Assembly (NCBI RefSeq): GCF_015291725.1
Contig: NZ_CP030038.1
Location: forward strand, 744,001-808,000
Length of the DNA stretch: 64,000 bases
Reading direction: 5' to 3'
DNA from: Bradyrhizobium sp. CCBAU 51765
Lineage (GTDB): Bacteria; Pseudomonadota; Alphaproteobacteria; Rhizobiales; Xanthobacteraceae
Shown: one piece after another, positions 14,056 through 22,902 of the stretch
Layout: each line of letters starts with the position of its first letter
How positions within the stretch are numbered: position 1 is the first letter of the stretch
The notes under the pieces: generated by a model
What the model saw: only the letters and a program-made list of their open reading frames with translations
Told to the model about the DNA's origin: nothing
Databases searched by the model: none
Translations under genes and position numbers: made by a program

Positions 14056-16479
14056 TCATGAACGACGTGCAGCGGGGGACGCGTCGGCGTCCTTGCCGAC
14101 TGCTTCCGCCGCCGCGACCTTACGCTTGACCTCGATGAAGCTGTCAGGGCTGACGGAAATGGAGTCGATGCCGCAGGCCACCAGGAACTCGGCGAACTCC
14201 GGATGGTCGCTCGGCGCCTGTCCGCAGAGGCTGATCTTGGCGCCAGCCTTGTGCGCTTCGTGGATTACATTGCTGATCATCCACTTCACCGCCTCGTCCT
14301 GCTCGTCGAAGAGCTCCGCGAGTTCCTCGGAATCGCGGTCAACGCCGAGCGTGAGCTGGGTCAAATCGTTGCTGCCGATCGAGAAACCGTCGAACCGTTC
14401 GGCGAATGCCTTCGCCAGGATGACGTTCGAGGGAATCTCGCACATAACGTAAACTTCGAGACCATTCGTGCCGCGCCGCAGGCCGTTTTCTGCCATGACG
14501 TCGAGGACGCGGTCTGCCTCCTTGATTGAGCGGCAGAATGGGATCATGACGATAACGTTACGGAAGCCCATCTCTTCGCGCAAGCGGCAGATCGCGCGGC
14601 ACTCCAATTTGAAACCGTCGCGATAGCGCGGCGAGTAATAGCGCGAGGCCCCGCGGAACCCGATCATCGGATTCTCCTCTTTGGGCTCGAAGGCGGCGCC
14701 GCCGACCAGGTTTGCATATTCATTGGTCTTGAAGTCGCTCATGCGGATGATGACTGGCTTGGGATGCTGAGCGGCAGCGATTCGGGCGAGTCCTCGCGCT
14801 AGGTGGTCGACAAAATATTCCGTCTTGTCCACGTAGCCCTGGGTGAGATCGGCAATGGTTTGTTTGGCATCCCGATCTTCGAGCGTGTCAAAATGTACCA
14901 AGGCCATCGGGTGCACCTTGATGTGGTTGCTGACAACAAACTCCATGCGAGCAAGCCCAACACCGTCCGCGGCAATTCGCCACCAGCGGAATGCCGCTGC
15001 CGGATTTCCGAGATTGAGCATGATTTGGGTGCGGGTAGGGGGCAGGTTTCTGAAATCCAGCTTCTCGACCTCGTACTCGGCAAACCCTTCGTAGACGAAG
15101 CCCTGGTCGCCCTCGGCGCAGGACGCCGTAACCTCCTGTCCATCGGACAAAAGGCTCGTCGCGTCGCCGGTGCCGACGATGGCCGGCAGGCCGAGCTCGC
15201 GACTGACGATAGCGGCGTGCGACGTACGTCCGCCGCGATCGGTGACGATCGCCGCAGCCCGCTTCATGATCGGCACCCAATCGGGGTCGGTATTCTGCGT
15301 CACCAGAACGGCGCCGTCGACGAAGCGACCGATGTCGCGGGCGCTCTCAATAAGGCAGACAGGCCCGGTCACGATCGCTTCGCCGATGCTCAGGCCGGTG
15401 ACAAGTGTCCGCCCCTTCGATTTGATTCGATAGGATCTGTACTCGCCCGCGTCCTTGCGGGATTGCACTGTCTCGGGCCGTGCTTGAACGATGAACAGCT
15501 CGCCGCTCTCGCCGTCCTTGGCCCATTCGATGTCCATCGGGCAGCCGTAGTGGTCCTCGATCACACAGCCCCAGCGGCCGAGTGTAAGGATATCCTGATC
15601 CGTCAGGACGAATACGGCACGTTCCGCCTTGGAAGTTGGCACGGTGCGGGTGGGCCGATCGCCTTCCCGGGCATAGATCATCTTCTGTGCCTTTCCACCC
15701 AGCCGCTTCTCGACGATCGGCGACAGAGACGGCTCCGATAGCAGCGGCTTGAACACCTGATATTCGTCGGGATCAACTGTGCCTTGCACGACGGTTTCCC
15801 CCAGTCCCCAGGCGGCATCGACTACCACGATCTTGTCAAAGCCAGTCTCGGTATCGATCGTGAACATGACCCCGGCGCTGCCGAGGTCCGAGCGCACCAT
15901 GGTCTGAACGCCGACCGAAAGTGCGACCTTAAGGTGATCGAAGCCTTTGGTCTGCCGGTAGCTGATGGCGCGGTCGGTGAAAAGCGACGCAAAGCAACGC
16001 CGGCAGGCGTCGAGCAACGCCGCCTCGCCGCGAATGTTGAGAAACGTCTCTTGCTGCCCGGCAAAGCTGGCATCTGGAAGGTCCTCGGCCGTCGCGCTAG
16101 ACCGCACGGCTACATCGGCGTCCGTTTTACCGCCACGCCGGCAAAGCTCCCGGTAGGCGCCGCCGATGGCGGCGGCCGTGTCCTTTGGCCATTCGCCGCG
16201 AAGGACGGCGCGGCGGATCGACTGTCCGGCTTCGGGCAACGGGGTCCGGCCCGCCTGCAAGTCTTGTAGCGTGGTTGCGATGATATCTCTCAGTTGGTTG
16301 GAATCGATGAAGCGCCAAAATGCCTGAGCCGTGGTTGCAAAACCCGGCGGAACAGAGACACCCCGTTCGCCGAGATGGCGCACCATCTCGCCGAGTGACG
16401 CATTCTTCCCGCCGACGAGCGCGACATCGGCACGGCCTAATTCCTCAAACCAGACCAGTTCGTCAGGTCGTTTGGGCAT
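14056..16479 (-). CDS. ppsA: Phosphoenolpyruvate synthase
   Basis: This 807-residue enzyme has the three PEP-synthase domains: an N-terminal ATP-grasp domain (VALVGGKNASLGEMVRHL, AVRSSATAEDLPDASFAGQQ), the swivelling phosphohistidine domain with GGRTSHAAIVSRELGLP (catalytic His), and a C-terminal PEP/pyruvate TIM barrel with YVMCEIPSNVILA, FSIGSNDLTQLTLGVDRD and the Cys region SLCGQAPSDH. It makes PEP from pyruvate and ATP, allowing gluconeogenesis from acetyl-CoA or C3 units. Length is normal. The start at 16479 is preceded by AAGGAGG. It is third in a leftward row (CoA ligase/GNAT, CBS fragment, ppsA), likely co-transcribed, and sits between a universal stress gene and these. Confidence 0.95.
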   Translation of the reverse strand: MPKRPDELVWFEELGRADVALVGGKNASLGEMVRHLGERGVSVPPGFATTAQAFWRFIDSNQLRDIIATTLQDLQAGRTPLPEAGQSIRRAVLRGEWPKDTAAAIGGAYRELCRRGGKTDADVAVRSSATAEDLPDASFAGQQETFLNIRGEAALLDACRRCFASLFTDRAISYRQTKGFDHLKVALSVGVQTMVRSDLGSAGVMFTIDTETGFDKIVVVDAAWGLGETVVQGTVDPDEYQVFKPLLSEPSLSPIVEKRLGGKAQKMIYAREGDRPTRTVPTSKAERAVFVLTDQDILTLGRWGCVIEDHYGCPMDIEWAKDGESGELFIVQARPETVQSRKDAGEYRSYRIKSKGRTLVTGLSIGEAIVTGPVCLIESARDIGRFVDGAVLVTQNTDPDWVPIMKRAAAIVTDRGGRTSHAAIVSRELGLPAIVGTGDATSLLSDGQEVTASCAEGDQGFVYEGFAEYEVEKLDFRNLPPTRTQIMLNLGNPAAAFRWWRIAADGVGLARMEFVVSNHIKVHPMALVHFDTLEDRDAKQTIADLTQGYVDKTEYFVDHLARGLARIAAAQHPKPVIIRMSDFKTNEYANLVGGAAFEPKEENPMIGFRGASRYYSPRYRDGFKLECRAICRLREEMGFRNVIVMIPFCRSIKEADRVLDVMAENGLRRGTNGLEVYVMCEIPSNVILAKAFAERFDGFSIGSNDLTQLTLGVDRDSEELAELFDEQDEAVKWMISNVIHEAHKAGAKISLCGQAPSDHPEFAEFLVACGIDSISVSPDSFIEVKRKVAAAEAVGKDADASPAARRS

Positions 16480-16536
16480 CGCATCCTCCTTGGCTTGCTC
16501 TCCCGGTGCCGTGGCGGCAGGCAGATTGCGAGATGT

Positions 16537-16800
16537 CTATAGGCGCTTCATGAACCGCCATACTCGTTGCCCGGCTTGTCCCTTACCGTTCAGCGTTGCG
16601 GGCTTGGCGTTATGTGCGGTGCAGCTCTCAGAGCGACGCAAACCGTGAACCTCCGCAACGATGCCAACGAGATTCTTCGTGGCATCAACGGCGGGCAGTT
16701 CGCTGATACAGTACGGAAGCATCAATTGGGCAGGTTGCGCGATCGAGGTATCGGAGTAGATCGTGGCTGCCCAGAGCGAAATGATATCAGCCGCTTTCAT
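16537..16800 (-). pseudogene. Truncated CBS-domain protein
   Basis: The 87-codon frame starts with a good ribosome site (AGGAGG before ATG at 16800) and encodes only the first CBS motif. MKAADIISLWAATIYSDTSI and LMLPYCISELPAVDATKNL align with the two intact CBS-BON proteins (9369 and 25046), but the text after LVGIVAEVHGLRRSES diverges into unrelated residues; the second CBS and BON parts are missing. It probably arose by deletion. It lies between the CoA ligase and ppsA and may still be translated as a lone half-domain. Its function, if any, is unknown. Confidence 0.6.
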
Positions 16801-16832
16801 CTTGACCTCCTGCCAGCGTAGACGGTCCCTTC

Positions 16833-19526
16833 TCAGGGATGTGGCTGTTCAGTTTCTCGCGTTGCCAAGGAGTGTGACGGATCAGCTTCGTGTGCTTCCA
16901 GCGAGAACCCAACGTCCTTAAATAGTGTTGAGAGTGCTGCGTGGTTGGTTGGCAGAACAGAGACTACTTGCCGAATGCCTTGAATTGCTGCTGCTTCGAG
17001 CAGCAATCGCATCAATTCGCGCGCTAAACTGTACGACCAGTCCCGAACCAGAACAGCGCATTCCGCCTTTTCAAGATCAGGATCGGCTGTCATGCGCGCG
17101 ATGCCAATGAGGGTGTCTCCGTGCCAGGCAACGAGCGTCATTTCGCGGTCGTAGTCTATCTGACTTAGGCGTGCCGCCGATCGTCGCGTGTCGTCACGCA
17201 ACGGCGAAAAGAATTCATGCCAGAGTTCGTTCGTACCCATACCGGTTGCCATCTGGCGCAGTGCTGGTTCGTCCTCCGGCCGGATCGGGCGAACGAAATA
17301 GCAGCCTCCATCGCTCGTACTGACTGTCGCTTCAAGGCTCTGCGGGTAGGGTCGAATCGCCATGCGCGACTGCGCTGTTGTGCTTGCAGCATGCACCCGC
17401 ATCCGGCCGTCGAGCGCAATTACGCCGGCTTGATCGCAAAGCAGCGGATTGATGTCTAGTTCCGTGATCTCGGAATGATCAGCCGCAATTTGCCCCAACT
17501 TGATGAGCACTTCGACAAGCTCTTCGATATGCACAGGTGGACGATCACGATATCCCGCCAGAAGCGAAGCGATTCGCGTTCGCTCGATCTGTCTCTTCGC
17601 AAGCGCTGTGTCCAGCGGAGGAAGCTCCAGCGATTTGTCACGTACGACCTCGACCGCGGTTCCGCCATGACCGAAAAGGATGACCGGACCGAATGTTGGG
17701 TCCGTCGTAATACCCGCAATCAGTTCATAGGAGCCAGGTCGCATAACCATTTCCTGCACGACGAAGCCCTCCAGACGGGCGTTTGGAAGTGCCTTGGAGA
17801 TATTCGAAATCATTCGATCGGCCGCTGCCGCAACCTCGATAGGTCCCACGAGGTTGAGCACGACGCCGCCAACATCCGACTTGTGGACGATGTCACGGGA
17901 CCGAATCTTCAAGGCTACCGGCCTTTTGATCTCTCTAGCCAAGCGCGCGGCCTCCGCACCGTCGGTGACCGCCTCGGTGCGCGCGATCGGAACACCATAG
18001 CACTGGAGGAAGGCTGCGAACTCTGCGGGATCGAGCCATTCGCGGCCGTCGGCGAGAACCTGGCGAATAATTGCCTTGGCGGCTTTGACATCCGCTGCAG
18101 CAAAAGGCACGCTCGACGACGGTGTTTGGAGAAGCAGTTCCTGGCTTTGTTGGTAACGCACAAGGTGCATGAAGGCACGCACGGCGCGTTCAACCGTATC
18201 ATAATGCGGAATGCCCGCAGCGACGAGACGTGCGCGTCCCTCGCGCGCAGTCGCGTCCCCCATCCACGAGGCAAAGATATTCAGCCTGGACGTTGCCGGA
18301 CAACGGTTTGACAAGGTCTTAACTAGCCCGTTTGCAGCTTCGAGGGGTGTTGAAACCCCTGTCGGGCAGTTGGTCACCAACAAGCCATCGATGTTAGGCT
18401 CCGTCATGAGAACGGAAACAGCGTCAGAATAGCGCTGCGCGCCGGCATCGCCGATGATATCGACCGGGTTCCCTTTGCTCCAGGTGGGAGGGAGCACGGC
18501 GTCGAGCTTCGCAATCGTTTCAGGAGCAAGCGTAGCCAATATTCCGCCTTCCTCGATCAGTCGATCCGTTGCCAACACTCCGAGGCCGCCTCCATTTGTG
18601 ACGATCGCGAGGCGATTGCCGCGTTGCAGCAACATCCGAGAGAGAGTCGCGGCTGCGTCAAAGAGCTCGTCGATTTCATGCACGCGAAGCATTCCAGCTC
18701 GCCTAAAGGCAGCTTCATAGACGGCGTCTGCCCCAGCGAGCGCCCCGGTATGTGAAGCTGCTGCGCGTGCGCCTTCCTTGAGGCGGCCGGCCTTGACGAC
18801 AATTACAGGCTTGGCACGCGCGGCCCTGCGTGCTGCCGACATGAACTTTCGTGCCTGTGTAATCGCCTCTGCGTAAATCAGGATTGCCGTCGTAATATCA
18901 TCGCGTGCGAAGTAGTCGAGCAAGTCGCCGAAGTCGACGTCGCACATATCTCCCATCGATACGATTGCCGAAAACCCGATTCCTCGGGGGAGCGCCCAGT
19001 CGAGGACGGTGGTCGCCATGGCCCCGGACTGGGTCAGAAAGGCGATGTTACCGGGAAGAGGTGCAGCGGATCCAAAGGTGGCATTCAGGCCAATCCCCGG
19101 AACCGCAATACCAAGGCAATTTGGACCGACGATACGCAAGAGATGAGGACGAGCGGCGTTGAGGAGCTGCTGACGTCTGCCAACAAGGGCACCCGCTTCC
19201 TTGCCGTCGTCGGTAAGGCCAGCAGTGATCACCACGACCGCGCGGGTGCCGCGGGCACCGAGATCTGCGATCAACTGCGGGATGGCTTCGGGCGGTGTGG
19301 CAATAACGGCGAGATCGGGGGTGACCGGAAGGCTGGCAACGTCGCGATATGCCAAGACACCTTGAATTGCGGGGGCCATCGGATGCACGGGAAGAATCGG
19401 TCCTCCAAAGCCGGCTTGGAGCAGATTGCGCATGAGAGCCGCGCCGACGGATTGAGGCTTGGTCGATGGTCCGATTACGGCAACCGAGCGAGGCGCGAAC
19501 ATTCTATGCAGATTGCGGATGGACAT
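16833..19526 (-). CDS. Acyl-CoA synthetase (ADP-forming-like) fused to GNAT acetyltransferase
   Basis: An 897-residue multidomain protein. Order: CoA-binding Rossmann (about 1-125, FAPRSVAVIGPSTKPQSVG), succinyl-CoA-ligase-like domains (GPNCLGIAVPGIGLNATF, FLTQSGAMATTVLDWA, AASHTGALAGADAVY with the candidate active His), an ATP-grasp domain (about 485-700, KSDVGGVVLNLVGP), and a C-terminal GNAT domain (about 730-880, AWHGDTLIGIARM). This is the architecture of the protein acetyltransferase Pat/Pka type and of NDP-forming acyl-CoA synthetases with an added GNAT. It could acylate lysines of metabolic enzymes or make an acyl-CoA. The ATG at 19526 has GAGGA before it. It is the first gene of the leftward ppsA row; a decayed paralogue lies at 25830-26690. 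Confidence 0.9.
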   Translation of the reverse strand: MSIRNLHRMFAPRSVAVIGPSTKPQSVGAALMRNLLQAGFGGPILPVHPMAPAIQGVLAYRDVASLPVTPDLAVIATPPEAIPQLIADLGARGTRAVVVITAGLTDDGKEAGALVGRRQQLLNAARPHLLRIVGPNCLGIAVPGIGLNATFGSAAPLPGNIAFLTQSGAMATTVLDWALPRGIGFSAIVSMGDMCDVDFGDLLDYFARDDITTAILIYAEAITQARKFMSAARRAARAKPVIVVKAGRLKEGARAAASHTGALAGADAVYEAAFRRAGMLRVHEIDELFDAAATLSRMLLQRGNRLAIVTNGGGLGVLATDRLIEEGGILATLAPETIAKLDAVLPPTWSKGNPVDIIGDAGAQRYSDAVSVLMTEPNIDGLLVTNCPTGVSTPLEAANGLVKTLSNRCPATSRLNIFASWMGDATAREGRARLVAAGIPHYDTVERAVRAFMHLVRYQQSQELLLQTPSSSVPFAAADVKAAKAIIRQVLADGREWLDPAEFAAFLQCYGVPIARTEAVTDGAEAARLAREIKRPVALKIRSRDIVHKSDVGGVVLNLVGPIEVAAAADRMISNISKALPNARLEGFVVQEMVMRPGSYELIAGITTDPTFGPVILFGHGGTAVEVVRDKSLELPPLDTALAKRQIERTRIASLLAGYRDRPPVHIEELVEVLIKLGQIAADHSEITELDINPLLCDQAGVIALDGRMRVHAASTTAQSRMAIRPYPQSLEATVSTSDGGCYFVRPIRPEDEPALRQMATGMGTNELWHEFFSPLRDDTRRSAARLSQIDYDREMTLVAWHGDTLIGIARMTADPDLEKAECAVLVRDWSYSLARELMRLLLEAAAIQGIRQVVSVLPTNHAALSTLFKDVGFSLEAHEADPSHSLATRETEQPHP

Positions 19527-19657
19527 GTCATTATCCTCGGTAGCTATTGCGTCGAGGCTCGCGCGCGGGCGACGTTCTTGATTGGGGCATCGCGTCTTTT
19601 CTGGGCGTCCCAAGTTCCCCAGATTCGGCCTGTTCTCGGAAATTAAGGCTTGCAGGA

Positions 19658-19879
19658 ATGCCGATCCTCGGCGCAGTCGACTTTCTTGCCTCCAATATTC
19701 TGTCGCCGCTGAGCTGGTGGGTCATCGCGTTACGCTGGCTGGCATTGGCGGGGGGCCGTGCCACCGAGGCCGTCGGATTTCAGCGAAGGTGGCTGGCGCG
19801 ATTGTGGCGAACTTCGATGCGAAATATCGTGCCAGCGCCAATCACAGTCATATTCCTGCGATCGCGGACGATCATCTGA
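19658..19879 (+). CDS. Uncertain short hydrophobic frame in intergenic region
   Basis: The plus-strand frame from an ATG at 19658 (GCAGGA immediately before it) gives a 73-residue peptide with a hydrophobic stretch LSPLSWWVIALRWLALAGG and a basic tail. It has no recognised family, and the ribosome site is too close to the start. It may be a gene remnant. The stretch 19527-19950 between the CoA ligase and the phasin otherwise holds nothing supportable. Confidence 0.2.
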   Translation: MPILGAVDFLASNILSPLSWWVIALRWLALAGGRATEAVGFQRRWLARLWRTSMRNIVPAPITVIFLRSRTII

Positions 19880-19950
19880 GAGATCGTGCCAGGGGATGCT
19901 AGACCGGTGAATTTGCTTTGCCGGCTTCAGACTCGCTCCCGGATGTGCGG

Positions 19951-20376
19951 TTACGCGGCGTCGGTGCGGGCGGTCGCCTTCGATTCGGACGGCGAAACGC
20001 CTGCCTGTTTTTCGCTGCCCAGCGGCGTCAATGGTGGCGCAATAGTGCCGACGACCGCCATGCATTGTTGTTGGCAGGCCAATCCGTCGGTCATCAACCG
20101 CTGGAAAGCACCGCTGACCCAACCCTGATGCTCACGCAGCAGTTCGACCGGTGTTTCGGCTTTGCACATCCGTTGCGCCGCTTCGAGCGCAGCATGTGTT
20201 CCGGCGTGGCGCCGCTCGAACCACCCGTTGGCAAATGTCTGCATGGCGTCGAGAACCTTGTCCTGATCCTCCCAGTACGAGCCCGTATTCTTACGCAACG
20301 TGTCTGAAATATCAGAAGTCGGCAGAAACATGCGTTGCATTGCGTTCAGTTGCTCGGTCACATTCACAGTTTTCAT
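19951..20376 (-). CDS. Phasin-like PHA granule protein
   Basis: A 141-residue, helix-rich, low-hydrophobicity protein with phasin features: repeated amphipathic helices (DKVLDAMQTFANGWFERRHA, AALEAAQRMC) and a disordered Ala/Ser/Lys C-terminus. Phasins coat polyhydroxyalkanoate granules and control their size. The ATG at 20376 is preceded by GGAGGAG; an upstream GTG five codons earlier would overlap that ribosome site. The gene lies 58 nt after phaC on the same strand, so both are probably one transcript that starts at the FixK-type box upstream of phaC. Context makes the phasin assignment fairly strong although phasins are weakly conserved. Confidence 0.75.
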   Translation of the reverse strand: MKTVNVTEQLNAMQRMFLPTSDISDTLRKNTGSYWEDQDKVLDAMQTFANGWFERRHAGTHAALEAAQRMCKAETPVELLREHQGWVSGAFQRLMTDGLACQQQCMAVVGTIAPPLTPLGSEKQAGVSPSESKATARTDAA

Positions 20377-20434
20377 GATGTACTCCTCCACTAGGCTACT
20401 TCGTAGTATCCCAACCCCAAATTGGCGAAATCAT

Positions 20435-22315
20435 TCAGCGGTCAAACACGTAGCTGCCAGGCGCCCCCTCAATCGGGCTTAGCCCGATTGCTGTCGCTCC
20501 CATCGTAGGTGGCGCGCCGGGCGCCGAGGAGTTCGTTTTAAGCCAGTCCACCCAAGCGCCCCACCACGAGCCAGCGATAGAATCATGGGTTTCCAACCAG
20601 TGGTCAGGCGAAATGTAAGTTGCCGTGTGCGGCTGCGTACCCATTCGATACTGACGCGTCGAACTCTTCGGTGGATTGACGATCCCGACGTTATGTCCAC
20701 CCGTCGTCAACACAAACGTGAGGTCTACGTCGGCCTGCAGATGAATCTTGTACACCGACTTCCATGGCGCGACGTGGTCCCACGCTGTTGCTACGACAAA
20801 CATCGGCACGTCAATATTGGAGAGCCCAACCGGCATGCCACCCACGACATAACGGCCCGCCGCCAGGTCGTTGTTGAGAAACAATTGTCGTAGATATTCG
20901 CTATGCATGCGGTAGGGCATGCGCGTGCCGTCAGCATTCCATGTCATCAGATCGGACGCTGCCATGCGTCCGCCCAGGAGATAGTCACGCACGACGCGTG
21001 ACCAGATAAGGTCGTTCGAGCGCAAAAGGTGGAAGGCGCCGGCCATCTGCCTCGCCTCCAATAGGCCCCGCTGCCACATCAGGTCTTCCAGAAAAGTGAC
21101 CTCGCTCTCGTCGACGAAGAGCGTCAGTTCGCCGGCATCGGCGAAATCCGTCTGCGCCGCTAAAAGCGTGAGCGTCTTGAGCGCGTGCTCCTCGCGCCGG
21201 GCGAGCGCGGCAGCGGCGATGGCAAGCAAAGTGCCACCCAGGCAATATCCGACGGCATGGACAGGGTGATCGGGGACCACCGCCTTGACACCCGCCAACG
21301 CCGCGTCGATCCCGAGCGACAGGTAGTCGTCCATGCCGAGATCGCGGTGCTCCGGCCTGGGGTTGCGCCACGAGATCATGAACACAGTGTGGCCGGCCTC
21401 TAGGAGATGCCGCACCAGCGAATTCTCCGGCGACAGGTCCAGGATGTAGTACTTCATGATCCAGGCCGGTACGATCAAAACAGGCTCCGGGTGCACCTTG
21501 TCGGTCATGGGGCTGTATTGGATCAACTCGATCAGCTCGTTGCGGAAGATCACCGAACCGGGCGTGCAGGCGATGGTCTCGCCGACCCGGTAGGCCTCCG
21601 TACCCGCCACTGGGCGGCGGGAAATGGCCCGCTGCAGGTCGTCGACAAAATTGCACGCGCCGTCCCATAGGTTCCGGCCGCCGCTTTCGAGGGTCTTGCG
21701 CAGCACCACCGGGTTGGTTGCAACAAAGTTGCTGGGCGCGAATTGATCGAGAACCTGCCGCGCCAGAAACGACACCTCGCGCGCATTGTGCGGCGACACG
21801 CCGGGCACCGCCGTCGTCGCCCGCCCCCACCACTCCTCCTGCATAAGGAACGCCTGATGAACAACGTTGAAGGGCCACGTCGACCACGCGGGATTCGAGA
21901 AGCGGTTGTCTTGCGGTAGCGGCCCGACGCAGGGTACTGGTGCCGTCCCTCCGTGGACCGCACACCCCGTCGCGTATTGCCAAAGCTGCAGCGATCGTTG
22001 GATGGCAAATTCAAGCAGTTGCTGTCGAAGACCCGGCGCCACCGCGAGATGGCCGAGCCAGTCCGAGTACGCATTCAGCACCGAGAGTGGTGAGCGGCCA
22101 AGGGTTGCTTGCATGATTGACGATCGCACAAGCCGATCAAGGTCGCTGTACGCAGCCGCGCGATCCGCGATCAACGTTTCTTCATTCTGACTTTGCGACG
22201 ATTTGGCGCGCTGAGGCGCGCTATTGCCGCCGTGTGAAGCAGCCGATGCGTAGATTGAAGCGTACCGCGCTCGATGGCTCCGCTGCTGCGCCGCTATCGG
22301 AGGCAGAGTTTTCAT
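20435..22315 (-). CDS. phaC: Poly(3-hydroxyalkanoate) synthase, class I-like
   Basis: A 626-residue PHA synthase. The central alpha/beta hydrolase contains the catalytic Cys in the box GYCLGGTLLAIAAA, the Asp region ATAWDHVAPWKS and the His region GGHNVGIVNPPKS, with the typical PHA-synthase signature SPMTDKVHPEPVLIVPAWIM. It polymerises (R)-3-hydroxyacyl-CoA into storage granules. Residues 1-60 are low-complexity and not family-like, so the annotated ATG at 22315 may be wrong. It has no ribosome site, and the FixK-type box is centred 41.5 nt upstream of it, which would make the transcript leaderless. Downstream the phasin gene follows. Storage of carbon and electrons suits the microaerobic theme of the island. 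Confidence 0.92.
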   Translation of the reverse strand: MKTLPPIAAQQRSHRARYASIYASAASHGGNSAPQRAKSSQSQNEETLIADRAAAYSDLDRLVRSSIMQATLGRSPLSVLNAYSDWLGHLAVAPGLRQQLLEFAIQRSLQLWQYATGCAVHGGTAPVPCVGPLPQDNRFSNPAWSTWPFNVVHQAFLMQEEWWGRATTAVPGVSPHNAREVSFLARQVLDQFAPSNFVATNPVVLRKTLESGGRNLWDGACNFVDDLQRAISRRPVAGTEAYRVGETIACTPGSVIFRNELIELIQYSPMTDKVHPEPVLIVPAWIMKYYILDLSPENSLVRHLLEAGHTVFMISWRNPRPEHRDLGMDDYLSLGIDAALAGVKAVVPDHPVHAVGYCLGGTLLAIAAAALARREEHALKTLTLLAAQTDFADAGELTLFVDESEVTFLEDLMWQRGLLEARQMAGAFHLLRSNDLIWSRVVRDYLLGGRMAASDLMTWNADGTRMPYRMHSEYLRQLFLNNDLAAGRYVVGGMPVGLSNIDVPMFVVATAWDHVAPWKSVYKIHLQADVDLTFVLTTGGHNVGIVNPPKSSTRQYRMGTQPHTATYISPDHWLETHDSIAGSWWGAWVDWLKTNSSAPGAPPTMGATAIGLSPIEGAPGSYVFDR

Positions 22316-22349
22316 GCTGTTTGATTATCATCATAGATCACCGCCAATC

Positions 22350-22363
22350 TTGATCTGAGTCAA
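22350..22363. promoter_or_regulatory. FixK/FNR-type box upstream of phaC-phasin
   Basis: TTGATCTGAGTCAA is a perfect TTGA-N6-TCAA box. Its centre (22356.5) is 41.5 nt from the first base of the phaC ATG, exactly the distance usual between a class II activator site and the transcript start. Confidence 0.65.
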
Positions 22364-22649
22364 GGCGGACCGGTTCAGGGAATCGTCTGCACACGGCTCA
22401 CAAATCGGGGGCGACGAAATCGCTGACAATCCGTCCCATTACAACTGGGTTCCCTGGGGCATTTAAGGCTTATGAAGCTCGGAAATTTCCACCAGCCGCA
22501 CCGGCTTTAAATTGACAACTCATTACCGGATCATCGAGCACCCATCCTGGCGAAGTGTGATCCACCTTTCTCCACCGATATATAAAGGCGGCCAAACTCA
22601 TGCCCTGTGAGAGGTGAGGCTTGCGACGGGCTGTCAGCTTGATGCGCCT

Positions 22650-22663
22650 TTAATCTAGATCAA
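22650..22663. promoter_or_regulatory. Near-match FixK/FNR-type box in the ftsH leader region
   Basis: TTAATCTAGATCAA has one mismatch (A for G) to TTGA-N6-TCAA. It lies about 246 nt before the ftsH start. The 22364-22902 gap has no other recognised feature. A long distance and one mismatch keep confidence low. Confidence 0.3.
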
Positions 22664-22902
22664 CCTTTCGTCGAGTGATTGCCGATAGGCTTTGGTAGGT
22701 TTTCCAAACGTAAGCGCGGGACGACGGGCCTTGCTGACGGATATGAGTTCACGGTCTCTTGGATCGTAGTCGTCACGTCATCCTTACCGTTATCCCGGAA
22801 ATCGAGAAGATCGTCGTGCGCCTCGAGTGGGAGGCCCGCGTCTGAGTCGCGCTTCGACGCGTAGGAGTAACGCGAGATTGTGTGGAGATGAGAACCAGCA
22901 AG

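Noticed and set aside
14803..15741. Long open frame antisense to ppsA
   Set aside because: Product is Arg/His-rich without any family pattern and lies fully inside a certain gene; typical of GC-rich coding DNA.
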